A DNA stretch of 64,000 nt from Wolfiporia cocos (GCA_029448655.1 JACCLO010000030.1:62001-126000); one strand, 5' to 3'. Positions 1-10,516 are shown, counted from the stretch's first letter. Translations and numbers: made by a program. The notes: generated by a model from the letters alone, not told the origin.

Positions 1-456
1 TGCTTTTCCCATAACGGGTTCAAAGCAGGTCCCTTACGCCTGGGAGGCGGCTTTGGAAAATTCCCATGCCATCATAATGATGACCCTGTGGATAGTGATG
101 GGGCGCTGAACAACGCTTGCCATGACAGGGGGTTGGGCGCACACAGGCAGACCGTCCCCTTTTCTCCACAGGCGGGTCTTAACCGCGCATAGTCCAAGCT
201 TGTCAGCGAGGACTATGTCTCCTTGACCCTGGAGTCCGGGTTAGGTAGGCCTCCTGCCTAAAAAGGCGGTGTGGCTTCCCTGGTTGCCAATCCTCTGCCG
301 AGAATGGCGATGTATCCCCCAGATCTCAACTATCACCCCAATCGCCTTGTCAGGCAGAAAGGGATGTGCGCAGCAACAAGTAATAGCCCCTGTAGGATAG
401 AAACCCAGACCCAAGCGCAAGCGCAAGGGCGGGGGTAGGGGGGAGATTTGTTCTTA
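1..456 (-). other. 5' leader of a gypsy LTR element running off the left edge
   Basis: Reads leftward out of the 457-1155 LTR. It is nearly identical to the leader that follows the right-edge LTR at 61647-62100: same TAAGAACAAATC start and same C-rich and T-rich blocks. No protein is encoded; the short reading frame here is simply the mirror copy of one in the right-edge leader. It is the 5' untranslated part of a second copy of the same family, in the opposite orientation. Confidence 0.8.
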
Positions 457-1155
457 TGACACAGACTAGACTGTGGGACTCACACTATAACCTTATAAGC
501 GACTTGAAGATGTTGCAGAAGGTTGGTGAGGAGGCTAGTGGGCGCAAGCAGAGATGGTATGTAACTGTGCGAATGCAGAGAACAAATCTAAGGCTTATCC
601 GCAGTGATAGCCCTACTTATATACATGCTTTGTTTGGTTACCGGTAAGGGAGCCAAACATGAAGGTGGTCTGTGCGCAGACATAACTAATATGGTTAAGT
701 CGTAAACTACAATAGACCATGTGCGCCGGTAATGGCCGCACCAGTAAGATCGTTTGTTTGGACCGTAGGTCCATGTTGTGGAAGTGGCTGTAGCTACGTT
801 AGTAAGCCATGCATGTGATTCTTATATACCGGTATCGGAATATGAGTAATCGTGAGGGCATTGGCATGTGATAACGAGCGGGCCGCTTATCCGATTATAC
901 TGACATAGCCCGGTACCGGGATATGAGTAAGGCGCGTGACACCAGAGGTTAGTCCGCTGAGTCATTGACGCGTACAAACGTGTTATGTACGTGTTGTTAT
1001 GACAAGTGGACGTATACCGCGTTGTGTACGTGTTGTTTGGTTGCGTGTACGTGTAGACGGGCGCTTAGCAGCGTAAATGTCTACAAGGTCGTAGAAATAC
1101 CAGATAAATAGGTAAAAATACGGGAAAAATAGTGACATGTCCCAAATCTGTGACA
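457..1155 (-). repeat. LTR (699 bp), 5' LTR of left-edge gypsy element
   Basis: On the minus strand it starts TGTCACAGATTTGGGAC and ends CAGTCTAGTCTGTGTCA. It is the same family and length as 29453-30151 and 60948-61646. It interrupts Gypsy-X coding sequence at 1155/1156. Its internal side continues into the leader at 456-1. The other end lies outside the window, so its target duplication cannot be checked; the visible flank is TATGG at 1156-1160. Confidence 0.9.
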
Positions 1156-1522
1156 TATGGTACAAGAGTAGACCATTCTCGTAGTTCCAGTCTCTGAGAG
1201 ACTTGCCGAATTCGTGAGGTCCTGACTCCAATAGGCCTTTGTAGTCCTTGGTTACCTCGTTGTCTAGCAATGCTTTGTGTATTTCTCGTTGGAGTTCGTC
1301 ATCTGGGATTACCAACTGATGGAGGGGCTCGAACGCAAGGATGGCTAATTCTCGCGCAAAGTTAACAAAAAATTCCGGTTTCAACAGAATATTGTTCCTA
1401 TTGTCGAGTTCCACCCCCTCTTCATGGTCTGGTCTCCTGGACAGAGGGTCTGCAGTAAGCATGGTTTTTCCTGGTTTATGGTGCATGGAGAAGTTAAATC
1501 TTGACAGATATAATGCCCATCT
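1156..1522 (-). pseudogene. Gypsy-X pol fragment: end of RNase H and linker to integrase
   Basis: The minus-strand frame contains ALYLSRFNFSMHHKPGK followed by TADPLSRRPDHEE, the typical junction of gypsy RNase H (H-x-P-G-K, A-D-x-L-S-R) and the integrase linker. It is the third visible piece of one element: read 8555-10883, then 2414-2501, then this piece. After removal of the two insertions the frame is continuous through the W of RRQARWALYLS. It is cut on its distal side by the 457-1155 LTR. Confidence 0.85.
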
Positions 1523-2413
1523 TGTCACAGATCTGACATTTTTCCGCAATTAATTGCCATTTATCCGGTATTATTACGCATACCTACGAGTTATCCTGTA
1601 CTTATCAGTACAAGCCGACATGCCGGTGTAACCTAACAGTTATTACCTAAGCCCAAGAGTGCTTACGCGCTACTAAGCATCTATGACACGGCGCTTACAC
1701 GCTAGTCATCAAGCATGACATGTTACATGACACTCTGTCACAAGACTAGACCTATGGTCTATTCTAACCCATGATACCATCATTACAAATAATGATATCA
1801 TCATGACATCATATGGTCTAGCCCCTGGCTATGACATCACTATGATGTAACCCCTTCGTCATCATTACCAATTATGACACCATTGGACCTAGGCCTACAG
1901 CCCAGTCCAATCCATAGCACGCCATCATTACACAATAATGGCATCACTATTCTAGACCCATGGTCTAGTACATTCCATGACATCATCATTTCCAATCATG
2001 ACGTCATTATGATCCAGGCCTCCGGCCCGGTAACCATGTATGCGGATCTTCTGATCCATCCCTCGTATCTTACTGGCTAAGTCCATTACTGGCTAGCATG
2101 GTCACTATAGATACCTATGCATGATGCCTTATCGCATCATTATGATATACGGATGGTGCCATACTGACACCATCGCCTTATGCAAGCATATGACTAACAC
2201 GTTTAGGGTAGGACCATTCCCTTACTTACGTAATCAAGTATAAGCATGTATATAAGATAGGGCTTAACGCCTTTAGTCGTTAGTTCTGTTCTTCTAGGCG
2301 CTGCGCGCCCTAGAAGAACTTCACCTCTCTTCTGCGCGCCTTCTGACTGCTTGCCTGCTTATTCCCCTCACCTTGTGGATTAGGCGGTGAGTCCCACAGT
2401 TAGATCTGTGTCA
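1523..2413 (+). repeat. Solo LTR (891 bp) with target duplication CATCT
   Basis: Starts TGTCACAGATCTGAC, ends CACAGTTAGATCTGTGTCA, and is flanked by CATCT at 1518-1522 and 2414-2418. Removing it with one duplication restores the Gypsy-X RNase H frame. The U3-like part (about 1790-2040) is rich in imperfect palindromes around CATCATTAC/AATAATG and has a perfect TGACGTCA (CREB/ATF-type site) at 1999-2006. No internal region or second LTR is present, so it is the product of LTR-LTR recombination. Confidence 0.93.
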
Positions 2414-2501
2414 CATCTTGCCTGTCTCCTGGTGAGCTTCTGAGCCGTCTTGAAGTAGGTTAGGTTCAGATGATCCGACCATACTTCGAATTTTTCCGGG
2501 T
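2414..2501 (-). pseudogene. Gypsy-X RNase H fragment between two insertions
   Basis: Only 88 bp long and below usual gene-finder limits. On the minus strand it reads [20 protein letters not shown] then LTRRQAR, the conserved RNase H stretch (SDHxNLxYF, RRQARW). It joins in frame to ...HYLEGHP at 8555 on one side and to WALYLSR at 1522 on the other. This proves that 1156-1522, 2414-2501 and 8555-10883 are one element split by two later insertions. Confidence 0.9.
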
Positions 2502-3595
2502 TGTCACAGATTTATCTGGGGCTTACAGCATTTTTCCTACGATTATAGCAATTTACCTGGGATTTATACGTCTAACTACAAGTTATCTACGGGTTAACTC
2601 CCATTGCCACCACGACAAGCTCTTAACTGGGCTTATCACCACATGACCAGCATACATAACGCTACGGCACCTTCCGGTCCAATAGCATAGTTACAGCTAC
2701 GTCATAAAGGTCTCGCCCGTCAGAGCAAGACCAGCCACGTCATAGATCGTAGATCATAATGATAGGCCGAGCGCGGCACGCTCGCATAATAATGTCCACA
2801 TGTACAAACAGTGCCTCGCGGCCTTGTACTATTGGGTCGGCCTTCCCGGCTTCCCACCGCCATAAGATCCTTGATCACAATGGCACCTCAGGCGCGCCAC
2901 GCCTTCGCATAATAATGGCAACACGGCCAAATAGCACTATATTAGCATCAAGGCAATATCGCTATAGGCTCGGCCTTCTCGGCCATCTCACGGACTCGGC
3001 GTTCTCCAAGTCCCGGGCTTCTGCCATCACGGCGCTGCCCAAACACCGGTCCTCGCCTCACGGCTAAGACCAATACATGCCCCGGTAACCATCCGGACCG
3101 GGCTGTAACACATGCCACGGTACTACCCGTCCAATGGCATAACGACCTCGGCGTCTCGCCTTGGTCATCCAACGAAGCACGGCCAATCGCCATTATGCCG
3201 CAAGGTATCCGGCAACCGGCTTCACCTATACCCGGGCTGCGCCCGCGTTAGTATCACAGATAAGACATAATCCCTCTATTACGATTGGGTCGGCCATTAG
3301 GGCCTTCCACGGCCATTCTAGATAGAGTAACTAAACATCAGATAAGATAAAGCTTCGCCACTTGGCAAAGCCACATAACCCGGTAAGGCAACCGCTAGCT
3401 AGTAGCACGTGCCCTCCCGACACAATGTATATAAGTAGGAGCCAAGCGCTCTTTAACTTCAGTTCTATTCTTCTCGGCGTACGCCGTAGAAGAACCTCCT
3501 ACCTCCTACTGCGTCTGATAACCTCTTCCTCACCTAAGTCGCCTAGTTCATCGCAGGATACTGGCTTGGTGAGTCCCACAGAGCCATCTGTGTCA
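2502..3595 (+). repeat. 5' LTR of LARD-like element
   Basis: TGTCACAGATTTATCTGGGG to CACAGAGCCATCTGTGTCA. TATATAAG occurs near the 3' part (about 3427-3434), about 170 bp before the LTR end, a plausible core promoter. The reading frames inside it (102 and 81 codons) recur unchanged in the 3' LTR only because the LTRs are copies; they resemble no protein. Confidence 0.95.
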
Positions 3596-4660
3596 TAAGA
3601 ATAGAACTACCTACCCCCCTGCGCCTCCTTAACTGGTGGCGCCTGGGTTTTTCCTCCAACAGGTGTCTGAGATAGCGCAGGGGCCGCTACTCTCCTGCAA
3701 AGGGGATGTATGCTCCGTGGTTGCGGATTGGGATACATCGGCGGCGGGCTTAGCGGCCTGCTGCCACCCAGTGGGGCGCTGCTTGCCTAATCAGCAGCAT
3801 GCGTCCTGCGAACCCGGACTCCAGGGTTAAGGAGAGGCGCCGGCTTCCTGACAAGGTTGCTGGTGCCAGCGGTTGAGACCCGCCTATTGGGAAAAGGGGA
3901 CCGTCTGCCTGTGTGCGCGCAGCCCCCTGTCTTGGCAATCCCTGTTCAGGGACCCAACACTACCAGTAGGATCCCCATAGGGATATGCGCTTCGGCGTAT
4001 TCCCTTAGTTGGGTGTGGGAATCTTCCAAAGCCGCCCCCCAGGCGTAAGGGGCCCGCTTGGGATCTCCTTCGGGGAATCCAAGTGGTGAGGTGGTGCGGC
4101 TCGCAAGGCCAAACCAGCCGAGGTCACTCGCGGTAGCCAATAGCGTAAGTCCTACGGGCAGCTCGGTGTGCGAGCCTGGGTTAAACCGAGTTGGGGCCCC
4201 ACCGGAAGCATGCGGCGTTGCCCACCATCCTTGATGTGTGGAGCGCTCGTGAATGCGCGATCTTAGATCGACGGATGGTTTTTTAGCCCTGATGTGACAC
4301 CCAGGTGGCTATAGATGGCAAGCCTTACCACTAAAGCGCGGACCGGTCGCGGTGTAATACTGCGACCACTTTCCAGCTCATCTCCACGAGGAAATGGGCT
4401 GTGTATCCTATTCCCAACCATGTGACCCAGCTTATCAAGCGCTGGCAGTCACCGACTCTCTTTCTAGAAGGAAGTCGCGCGCTTCGATGAAGACACCTGT
4501 CGGCTAAATTCCGCGCGGCGTCCTGACAAGGGCGCCCCTAACCATGCCCCCGTTCTTCTTGTGTTAGACATGACCACTCAGCGTTGATCGCTGATGATGA
4601 GCTCTCTTTCAGGTACCCTGGTATCCCAGTCAATAAGTAGATAAATATGTAGTTTTAGTG
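3596..4660 (+). ncRNA. Structured 5' leader of the LARD-like element, conserved in the right-edge element
   Basis: Begins TAAGAATAGAAC directly after the LTR (primer-binding-site position). From about 3835 to 4345 it aligns by eye with 61880-62340. Long blocks are shared: GGTCACTCGCGGTAGCCAAT, a GCTCG-loop-CGAGC hairpin (4161-4175), the palindrome GGGGCCCC and CGATCTTAGATCG (4258-4270), then a TTTTTTAGCCCTGATGTGAC block. No conserved reading frame spans these blocks in either copy, so RNA-level constraint (packaging, dimerisation or translation control) is inferred. Function is not shown by sequence. Confidence 0.7.
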
Positions 4661-5557
4661 GCGGCTCCTAGTAGCTTACTTACTTTGTAAAGTAGCTTAG
4701 AAACCGTCCAATAGCATTTGTATTCGCCTCTGGAAATCCTGCGTCACCTGCTGGTTCCCAGGTTATCTAGCCTGGTTAAGGTCGCTTATGTACATATAAA
4801 GCAACCTTTTACGTCTTAGGTACAATAAGTCAATCGAAAAACGATACTAGTACCTTACTCGACGTAGGATCGCGTACGCTTGGCAAACATATGCTTATAA
4901 CTATTATTACTATGGGAATGCCTAAGTACCAAGTCGATTAAGATTCTTAATCTATCGGCGCCCGTTTGACTTCGGTCTTCGCTCCTGAAAAGGGGATTCG
5001 GGTTATTGAGCATCTGTCATTTGGTCACATGTCACAAAGAACCTTAGAACGGGGGCACCCCTTTTGGTAATGGAATTCCTGACAAGGAAATTACCATCCG
5101 ATTGGGAAGAGACGTCTGACAAGCGTCTATAAATAATTGGGTACAGCGCTGTTTCCACCAGCCACCCATGTACAAACAGATCGCAACAAGATTACTTCAT
5201 TGAATCTTGCAATCTGGGTTAGAGGAAAGGAAAACAAGGGACACACGCTATTAATACGCGTTCCCTTGAAGTGTAGCGGAGGCCGCAAGGCTTCTAGAAT
5301 CACACTTCATTCGGCATTCTCGCACAATCGCCGAATCTACACCGGTTTCCAACCGGTCCCCCCCTGTATTGAAGTCGACAATTTCGCACGCCAATCGCAA
5401 AATTCGTCACGAGGCTAGCTACCTCACTTTTGATTTCACTTCGATTCAACTTTTCTCTGTGGGGAGAATAACCGAATTCGAAAAATACACCTTAGCAACT
5501 CAATGCGATCGTCCGCAAAAGGTCTCGAAGAAGCACTCGAAAACTTCCAGAGATAAC

Positions 5558-5572
5558 AAGGGAGTCCCCCTT
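5558..5572 (+). other. Hairpin family 1, copy A
   Basis: AAGGG-AGTCC-CCCTT: 5-bp stem with a conserved AGYCC loop, preceded by a conserved stretch (CTCGAAGAAGCACTCGAAAA then CTTCCAGAGATAAC). Same arrangement as copies B and C, with different but still complementary stem bases. Confidence 0.75.
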
Positions 5573-6871
5573 ATTAATTCAATCAAGCCGATTTGGCAAT
5601 CGGTTATCATTTAATTGCTTGGTTTACGGAAACCTACGCCGTCGAGACGCGTAATAAATAAATCCGGATCTGTATCCTTACGTCAAGAAAGGATTACATC
5701 TCGTCACTACATCGAATATGGGCCTGGAAAACCCTTCGATTCCGACAAACTAGGGCTTGGAAACCTTAGTATAAAAATCTGGTCGCATATGCGAGCGACT
5801 ACACTGGATACAGCCGTATATGGATATACGTCAAGAATACCTTCGGCCCACATCCACCCACCCTTATCTGGGTATAGAGGCGGTTTAACCTCTTTAAAAA
5901 CCAAAACCATCTGGATAGGTTTGATCGGGAGATCAAACGTGAAAGAGGGGGTGGAAACCCTAATTTCGCACCTAGGACCTTAACAAGTCCACTATCCCAC
6001 GCTTACAAATGAACCTTACGGTCATTAAAGCAACAAACGACATGCACTAAGAGGCCCGATTACCCTCATTCATGCTCGTACTGTCCTATTCGTATATGGA
6101 CGACAACCCTGTAATAGGAATATAGTAGCTATCTATCCAATAGCGAAATATACCCTTCCCCAACGATCATCCCAGTTCCCACGCTTACAATGTCATACTC
6201 AATCGAAGAACGACTTTAACGACATACAAGCACATTGGAAACTACCGTCATCGCCACCATGGGACTTCAGCCCTTACGGGATACACCTATACGAGACAAC
6301 TCCTGACAAGGATGTATGTTCTCACGGTTACCCAATAAGGCCTCACTACGGCAACGACACTACAGTATCAGGGAATACAATCATAAGCATTGACCATAAT
6401 GCACAATGATTAGTACTTATACTATGGGGTTTTACACGAGAAGCCTACTCGTTAATAAATAAGTGCATACAACAACGAAGGCACAGCTTCATTCCGGAAC
6501 TTACGACTCCGAAGAGATCGCTACGTAGAAGCAATCTAACTAGGGGACACAACCCCTGTAACAAATGGGCATTGACAAATGTCACACGCTTAGTACTTGC
6601 GATACTAGGGAGGCGACGCCTCATAAACGTTCATAAGGCGACGCCCTTTAATAACCGTTCAAACCGCATAAGTCGTACAAAGTAGGATTACCCCTGTACA
6701 AGCACAAAGCCTAAGACACCCGCCACGCGAACGAAGGAACTTGCAATCCCATTCACCGCTAGGCAATAGACGTCGAAAAAGCACCGCTATGTCACACTCA
6801 ATGGGTACTACGCATAAGCAACATATCCGCCCAAGGGCTCGAAGAGACACTAGAAAATCTCCAGAGCTAAC

Positions 6872-6886
6872 AGTGAAGCCCTCACT
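6872..6886 (+). other. Hairpin family 1, copy B
   Basis: AGTGA-AGCCC-TCACT: 5-bp stem, loop AGCCC. The upstream block CTCGAAGAGACACTAGAAAA then TCTCCAGAGCTAAC matches copies A and C. Confidence 0.75.
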
Positions 6887-7104
6887 CTAAGGAATATCGC
6901 ACAATGCTATCCGAAATACGTACAACGACACAATGCACCCTCTAATACGCTTGGCAAGCTATTGGAGATACAGATTACAAGTAGATTCAAAGGCACTATA
7001 TGATGACCATTTCCATATCGCCTTCTACTACGAGTAACGTCATAAGCAAAAGCAATAATCCGACCAAGGTCGCGAAAAGGCACTAGAACACCTTCAGCGA
7101 TAAC

Positions 7105-7119
7105 AGGAGAGTCCCTCCT
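7105..7119 (+). other. Hairpin family 1, copy C
   Basis: AGGAG-AGTCC-CTCCT: 5-bp stem, loop AGTCC. The upstream block GGTCGCGAAAAGGCACTAGA then CACCTTCAGCGATAAC matches copies A and B. Confidence 0.75.
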
Positions 7120-7178
7120 CTTAGGATCCGCATGCACAATGACAGCACACTCTAGTAACACGACTACATCTCCCTAAC

Positions 7179-7390
7179 AACGGCATTTGACCTTTCGGTC
7201 ATCACGCGTTGATAATCGCTAGTAACGGCATTTAGCACTTCGCTATCACGCGTTACAAATCACTATAAGGAATAAAATCGCCTTCCACGCTCAGGTTCCA
7301 CCACAAGTCCTGAAACTCCCATTTATCCCTGTTCAATTGACAAATTGAAGCAGCACCATAACGGCATTTGACACTTCGTCATCACGCGTT
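7179..7390 (+). other. Hairpin family 2, three copies (7179-7210, 7224-7254, 7360-7390)
   Basis: Each unit is AACGGCATTT, stem, short loop, stem', ATCACGCGTT. The stems are GACC/GGTC, TAGC/GCTA and TGAC/GTCA, all paired although the bases differ, with loops of TTTC or ACTTC type. AACG and CGTT at the ends can close an outer stem. The units lie in the last 300 bp before the polypurine tract. Confidence 0.75.
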
Positions 7391-7447
7391 ATACCGCTCT
7401 TGGGACGTACACAATGAGGAATAGTTTCATCAGGGACGATGAAACCT

Positions 7448-7460
7448 AAAGCGGGGGTAA
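7448..7460 (+). other. Polypurine tract of the LARD-like element
   Basis: AAAGCGGGGGTAA directly before the 3' LTR start TGTCACAG. The same GGGGGTAA core precedes the 3' LTR in both TRIM copies (11537-11549 and 20149-20161), which argues for shared reverse-transcription machinery. Confidence 0.85.
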
Positions 7461-8554
7461 TGTCACAGATTTATCTGGGGCTTACAGCATTTTTCCTACG
7501 ATTATAGCAATTTACCTGGGATTTATACGTCTAACTACAAGTTATCTACGGGTTAACTCCCATTGCCACCACGACAAGCTCTTAACTGGGCTTATCACCA
7601 CATGACCAGCATACATAACGCTACGGCACCTTCCGGTCCAATAGCATAGTTACAGCTACGTCATAAAGGTCTCGCCCGTCAGAGCAAGACCAGCCACGTC
7701 ATAGATCGTAGATCATAATGATAGGCCGAGCGCGGCACGCTCGCATAATAATGTCCACATGTACAAACAGTGCCTCGCGGCCTTGTACTATTGGGTCGGC
7801 CTTCCCGGCTTCCCACCGCCATAAGATCCTTGATCACAATGGCACCTCAGGCGCGCCACGCCTTCGCATAATAATGGCAACACGGCCAAATAGCACTATA
7901 TTAGCATCAAGGCAATATCGCTATAGGCTCGGCCTTCTCGGCCATCTCACGGACTCGGCGTTCTCCAAGTCCCGGGCTTCTGCCATCACGGCGCTGCCCA
8001 AACACCGGTCCTCGCCTCACGGCTAAGACCAATACATGCCCCGGTAACCATCCGGACCGGGCTGTAACACATGCCACGGTACTACCCGTCCAATGGCATA
8101 ACGACCTCGGCGTCTCGCCTTGGTCATCCAACGAAGCACGGCCAATCGCCATTATGCCGCAAGGTATCCGGCAACCGGCTTCACCTATACCCGGGCTGCG
8201 CCCGCGTTAGTATCACAGATAAGACATAATCCCTCTATTACGATTGGGTCGGCCATTAGGGCCTTCCACGGCCATTCTAGATAGAGTAACTAAACATCAG
8301 ATAAGATAAAGCTTCGCCACTTGGCAAAGCCACATAACCCGGTAAGGCAACCGCTAGCTAGTAGCACGTGCCCTCCCGACACAATGTATATAAGTAGGAG
8401 CCAAGCGCTCTTTAACTTCAGTTCTATTCTTCTCGGCGTACGCCGTAGAAGAACCTCCTACCTCCTACTGCGTCTGATAACCTCTTCCTCACCTAAGTCG
8501 CCTAGTTCATCGCAGGATACTGGCTTGGTGAGTCCCACAGAGCCATCTGTGTCA
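7461..8554 (+). repeat. 3' LTR of LARD-like element
   Basis: 1094 bp, no difference from the 5' LTR seen by eye. TATATAAG at 8386-8393. Ends GTCCCACAGAGCCATCTGTG then TCA, followed by the CGGGT target duplication at 8555-8559. Confidence 0.95.
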
Positions 8555-10495
8555 CGGGTGACCTTCGAGATAATGTTGCCATTCTTCTAATGCTCGAATT
8601 ATGGCTAGCATCTCTTTGTCATAAATTTTGTAGTTCCGTTCCGGGGCAGTCATGCCTGTGGAATAGAAGGCGCAAGGATTCCATTTCCAACTATCTGGTG
8701 ACCATTGCGTTAGGACTGCTCCAGTCGCAAAGTCTGATGTGTTGGCTTCTATACAGAATTTCTGAATTTTGTCCGGAATATGTAAGATGGGGGCAGTTGT
8801 AAAGGCCGCCTTGAGCTTTTGGAAAGCTTCTTCCTGTGCTTCATCCCAATGCCATTTCTCCGACTTCTTCATGAGTGTTGTCAGGGGTTTCACAATTTTC
8901 AAGAAGTCCTGAATAAACCGCCGATAGAAGTTCGCAAAGCCTAAAAAGGCTTGAACTTCCTTCACCTTGGTTGGGGTCAGCCAATCTAATACTCCTGATA
9001 GTTTCGAGGGGTCCATTTCGACTCTGCCCTTAGAAATTATCATACCCAAATAGTCGATGCTACTTTTTTCAAAGAAGCATTTCTCGGGTTTGGCATATAG
9101 ATCATTGTCCCGCAGCCTTTTCAGGACTGCCTTGGTGATTTTGCGGTGTTCCGCTAAGTCGTTGCCAAAGATCAGTATGTCGTCCAGATAGACTATGACT
9201 TTTCCGGTGGCAATGAAATCCTTTAGGACGTCGTTCATCATTGCTTGGAAAGTCCCTGGCACGTTCTTGAAACCGAAATACATAACCATGGCTTCGTACA
9301 ACCCCTGTTTAGTAATGAATGCTGTTTTCCATTCATCACCTTCCTTGATACGGACGTTGTTGTAACCCCATCTCAGGTCGATCTTAGTAAAGATCGATGC
9401 ACCTGAGAGTTGGTTGATAAGGTCCGATATCTGGGGTATAGGGTACTTGTTATCCACAGTTATTTCGTTCAGCTTCCTGTAATTGATTACCATGCACAAG
9501 GTTCCATCTTTCTTGGCAACGAAAAATACTGGGCTGGCCATAGGGGAGCTTGAATCTCAGATGTAGCCTTTTCGCTTTTCTTCAGCGATCCAGTCACGGA
9601 GGGAATTTTCTTCCTTTGGCAAGAGGGAATATGGTTTGGCCAGTGTTGGCAATGGAGTGCCTTCGATTAAATTGATGGCATGATCATATGGCTTACGTGT
9701 TGGCATCCTTTCGGATGCTTTTTGCGAAAATACCATTGGGCCGAATTCCCAATATTCCTTAGGCACAAGCTGCTTCCATTTTTCGGTTGCAGCTTCTGGT
9801 CTGTTCTGGTGGATTTCTCCTACCATTCCCATGAGGAGTCCCAATTCCTCATTGGACAGGGTACCGATCCACTTGATAAATGGATCATCAGGGTTTCCAT
9901 CTCCAATCGTGTCTAGCGCAGAATCCCAAATGTTGCTGATGTTATTATTGTCCTCTTCGTCATCGGGTGCAACTTCTTCCGAATCAGGGGACGATTCTGA
10001 GGCTTCTGGGCATGCAGACCCACATCGATATACCAGACTGCCAGAGTTCCAGTCCATAGTGGGGTTATGTTTAATTAACCAGTCATATCCTAGGATAAGG
10101 TCGTGGTTGTGGATTTTCATGATGGTAAGGAATACCTTTTCCTTGTGCTCGCCATGTTGCATGAATCCTTTAACTGACTTATTGATGAGACCATTTTTGT
10201 TGTATGATCCATCTGCATTATGAATCCAAAAAGGGTCTTTCTTATCGTGGGTGACTAGACGATGTTTGTCAACAAAGTCTGAGTTGATGACTGATAACGT
10301 TGCTCCACTATCGATTAAAGCCAAGCCTTGCACTTTCTGACCATAGACCCACAAGTCAACCCAGATCTGGAAAGATCGGGACTTATCACATGCATGATTC
10401 TTGTAATAGTGATATAAATTTTCACAATTTTTTACAAGCAGGTCAGCAGTACAGGCAACTATACTAGTACACAGCACACATAGGCAAGGATTCAC
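8555..10495 (-). pseudogene. Gypsy-X pol: protease, RT and start of RNase H, one TGA stop
   Basis: The minus-strand frame from 10495 has a retropepsin-like domain (LIDSGATLSVI, then ILGYDWLIKHNPTMDW). It continues into RT: the first conserved block SSPMASPVFFVAKKDG, catalytic VYLDDILIF, and FLGFANFYRRFI. RNase H begins with the FCIEANTSDFATGAVL region and is cut at HYLEGHP by the LARD-like insertion. One in-frame TGA at 9557-9559 replaces the arginine normally found in GYIRxSxSPMASP, so CGA to TGA is the simplest cause. Otherwise the frame is open for 640 codons. Pol is in the -1 frame relative to the upstream gag end, with a frameshift-type signal at 10472-10516. Confidence 0.9.
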
Positions 10496-10516
10496 ATGTG
10501 CTGAAGGCGAAAATTC
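10472..10516 (-). promoter_or_regulatory. Candidate -1 frameshift signal of Gypsy-X
   Basis: On the minus strand: heptamer G AAT TTT (10516-10510) in the gag frame, a 6-nt spacer, then a 7-bp stem CAGCACA/TGTGCTG (10503-10497 with 10478-10472) with an 18-nt loop. The gag stop TGA (10494-10492) follows five codons after the heptamer, and pol is open in the -1 frame. The heptamer is non-canonical at the P site but has the A-site UUU slip of GGAUUUU-type signals. Confidence 0.55.

Larger units (their letters stand above)
4661..7447 (+). other. Non-coding internal region of the LARD-like element
   Basis: Roughly 2.8 kb with stops in all frames at normal density and no recognisable protein. The longest frames (122 and 93 codons) show no domain. 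It contains recurring short modules: a ~60-nt block with a hairpin at 5558, 6872 and 7105, and an AACGGCATTT...ATCACGCGTT hairpin at 7179, 7224 and 7360. Blocks such as CCCACGCTTACAA recur at about 5998 and 6179. It is best described as an array of RNA structural modules. Confidence 0.75.
2502..8554 (+). mobile_element. Young protein-free LTR element (LARD-like), 6053 bp, duplication CGGGT
   Basis: Two 1094-bp LTRs (2502-3595 and 7461-8554) look identical by eye and flank a 3865-bp internal region. The target duplication CGGGT is at 2497-2501 and 8555-8559. A polypurine tract abuts the 3' LTR. The internal region has no gag, protease, RT or integrase in any frame. This is the definition of a large retrotransposon derivative that must be copied in trans. 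Its leader is homologous to that of the autonomous element at 60948-64000. The identical LTRs and intact duplication imply a recent insertion. It sits in the RNase H part of Gypsy-X. Confidence 0.92.

Noticed and set aside
2759..3598. Open frames of 78-102 codons inside the LARD LTR, repeated at 7718-8590
   Set aside because: They recur only because the LTRs are copies. The sequence is low in protein character, overlaps on both strands, and has no homology I recognise.
4586..4615. CTGATGA near 4591 considered as a hammerhead ribozyme core
   Set aside because: No GAAA partner segment and no three-stem arrangement could be found around it.
5500..7400. Repeated modules considered as a CRISPR array or integron-type attC sites
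   Set aside because: Spacing is irregular, stems vary while loops are conserved, and the context is a eukaryotic LTR element; no cas or integrase gene accompanies them.
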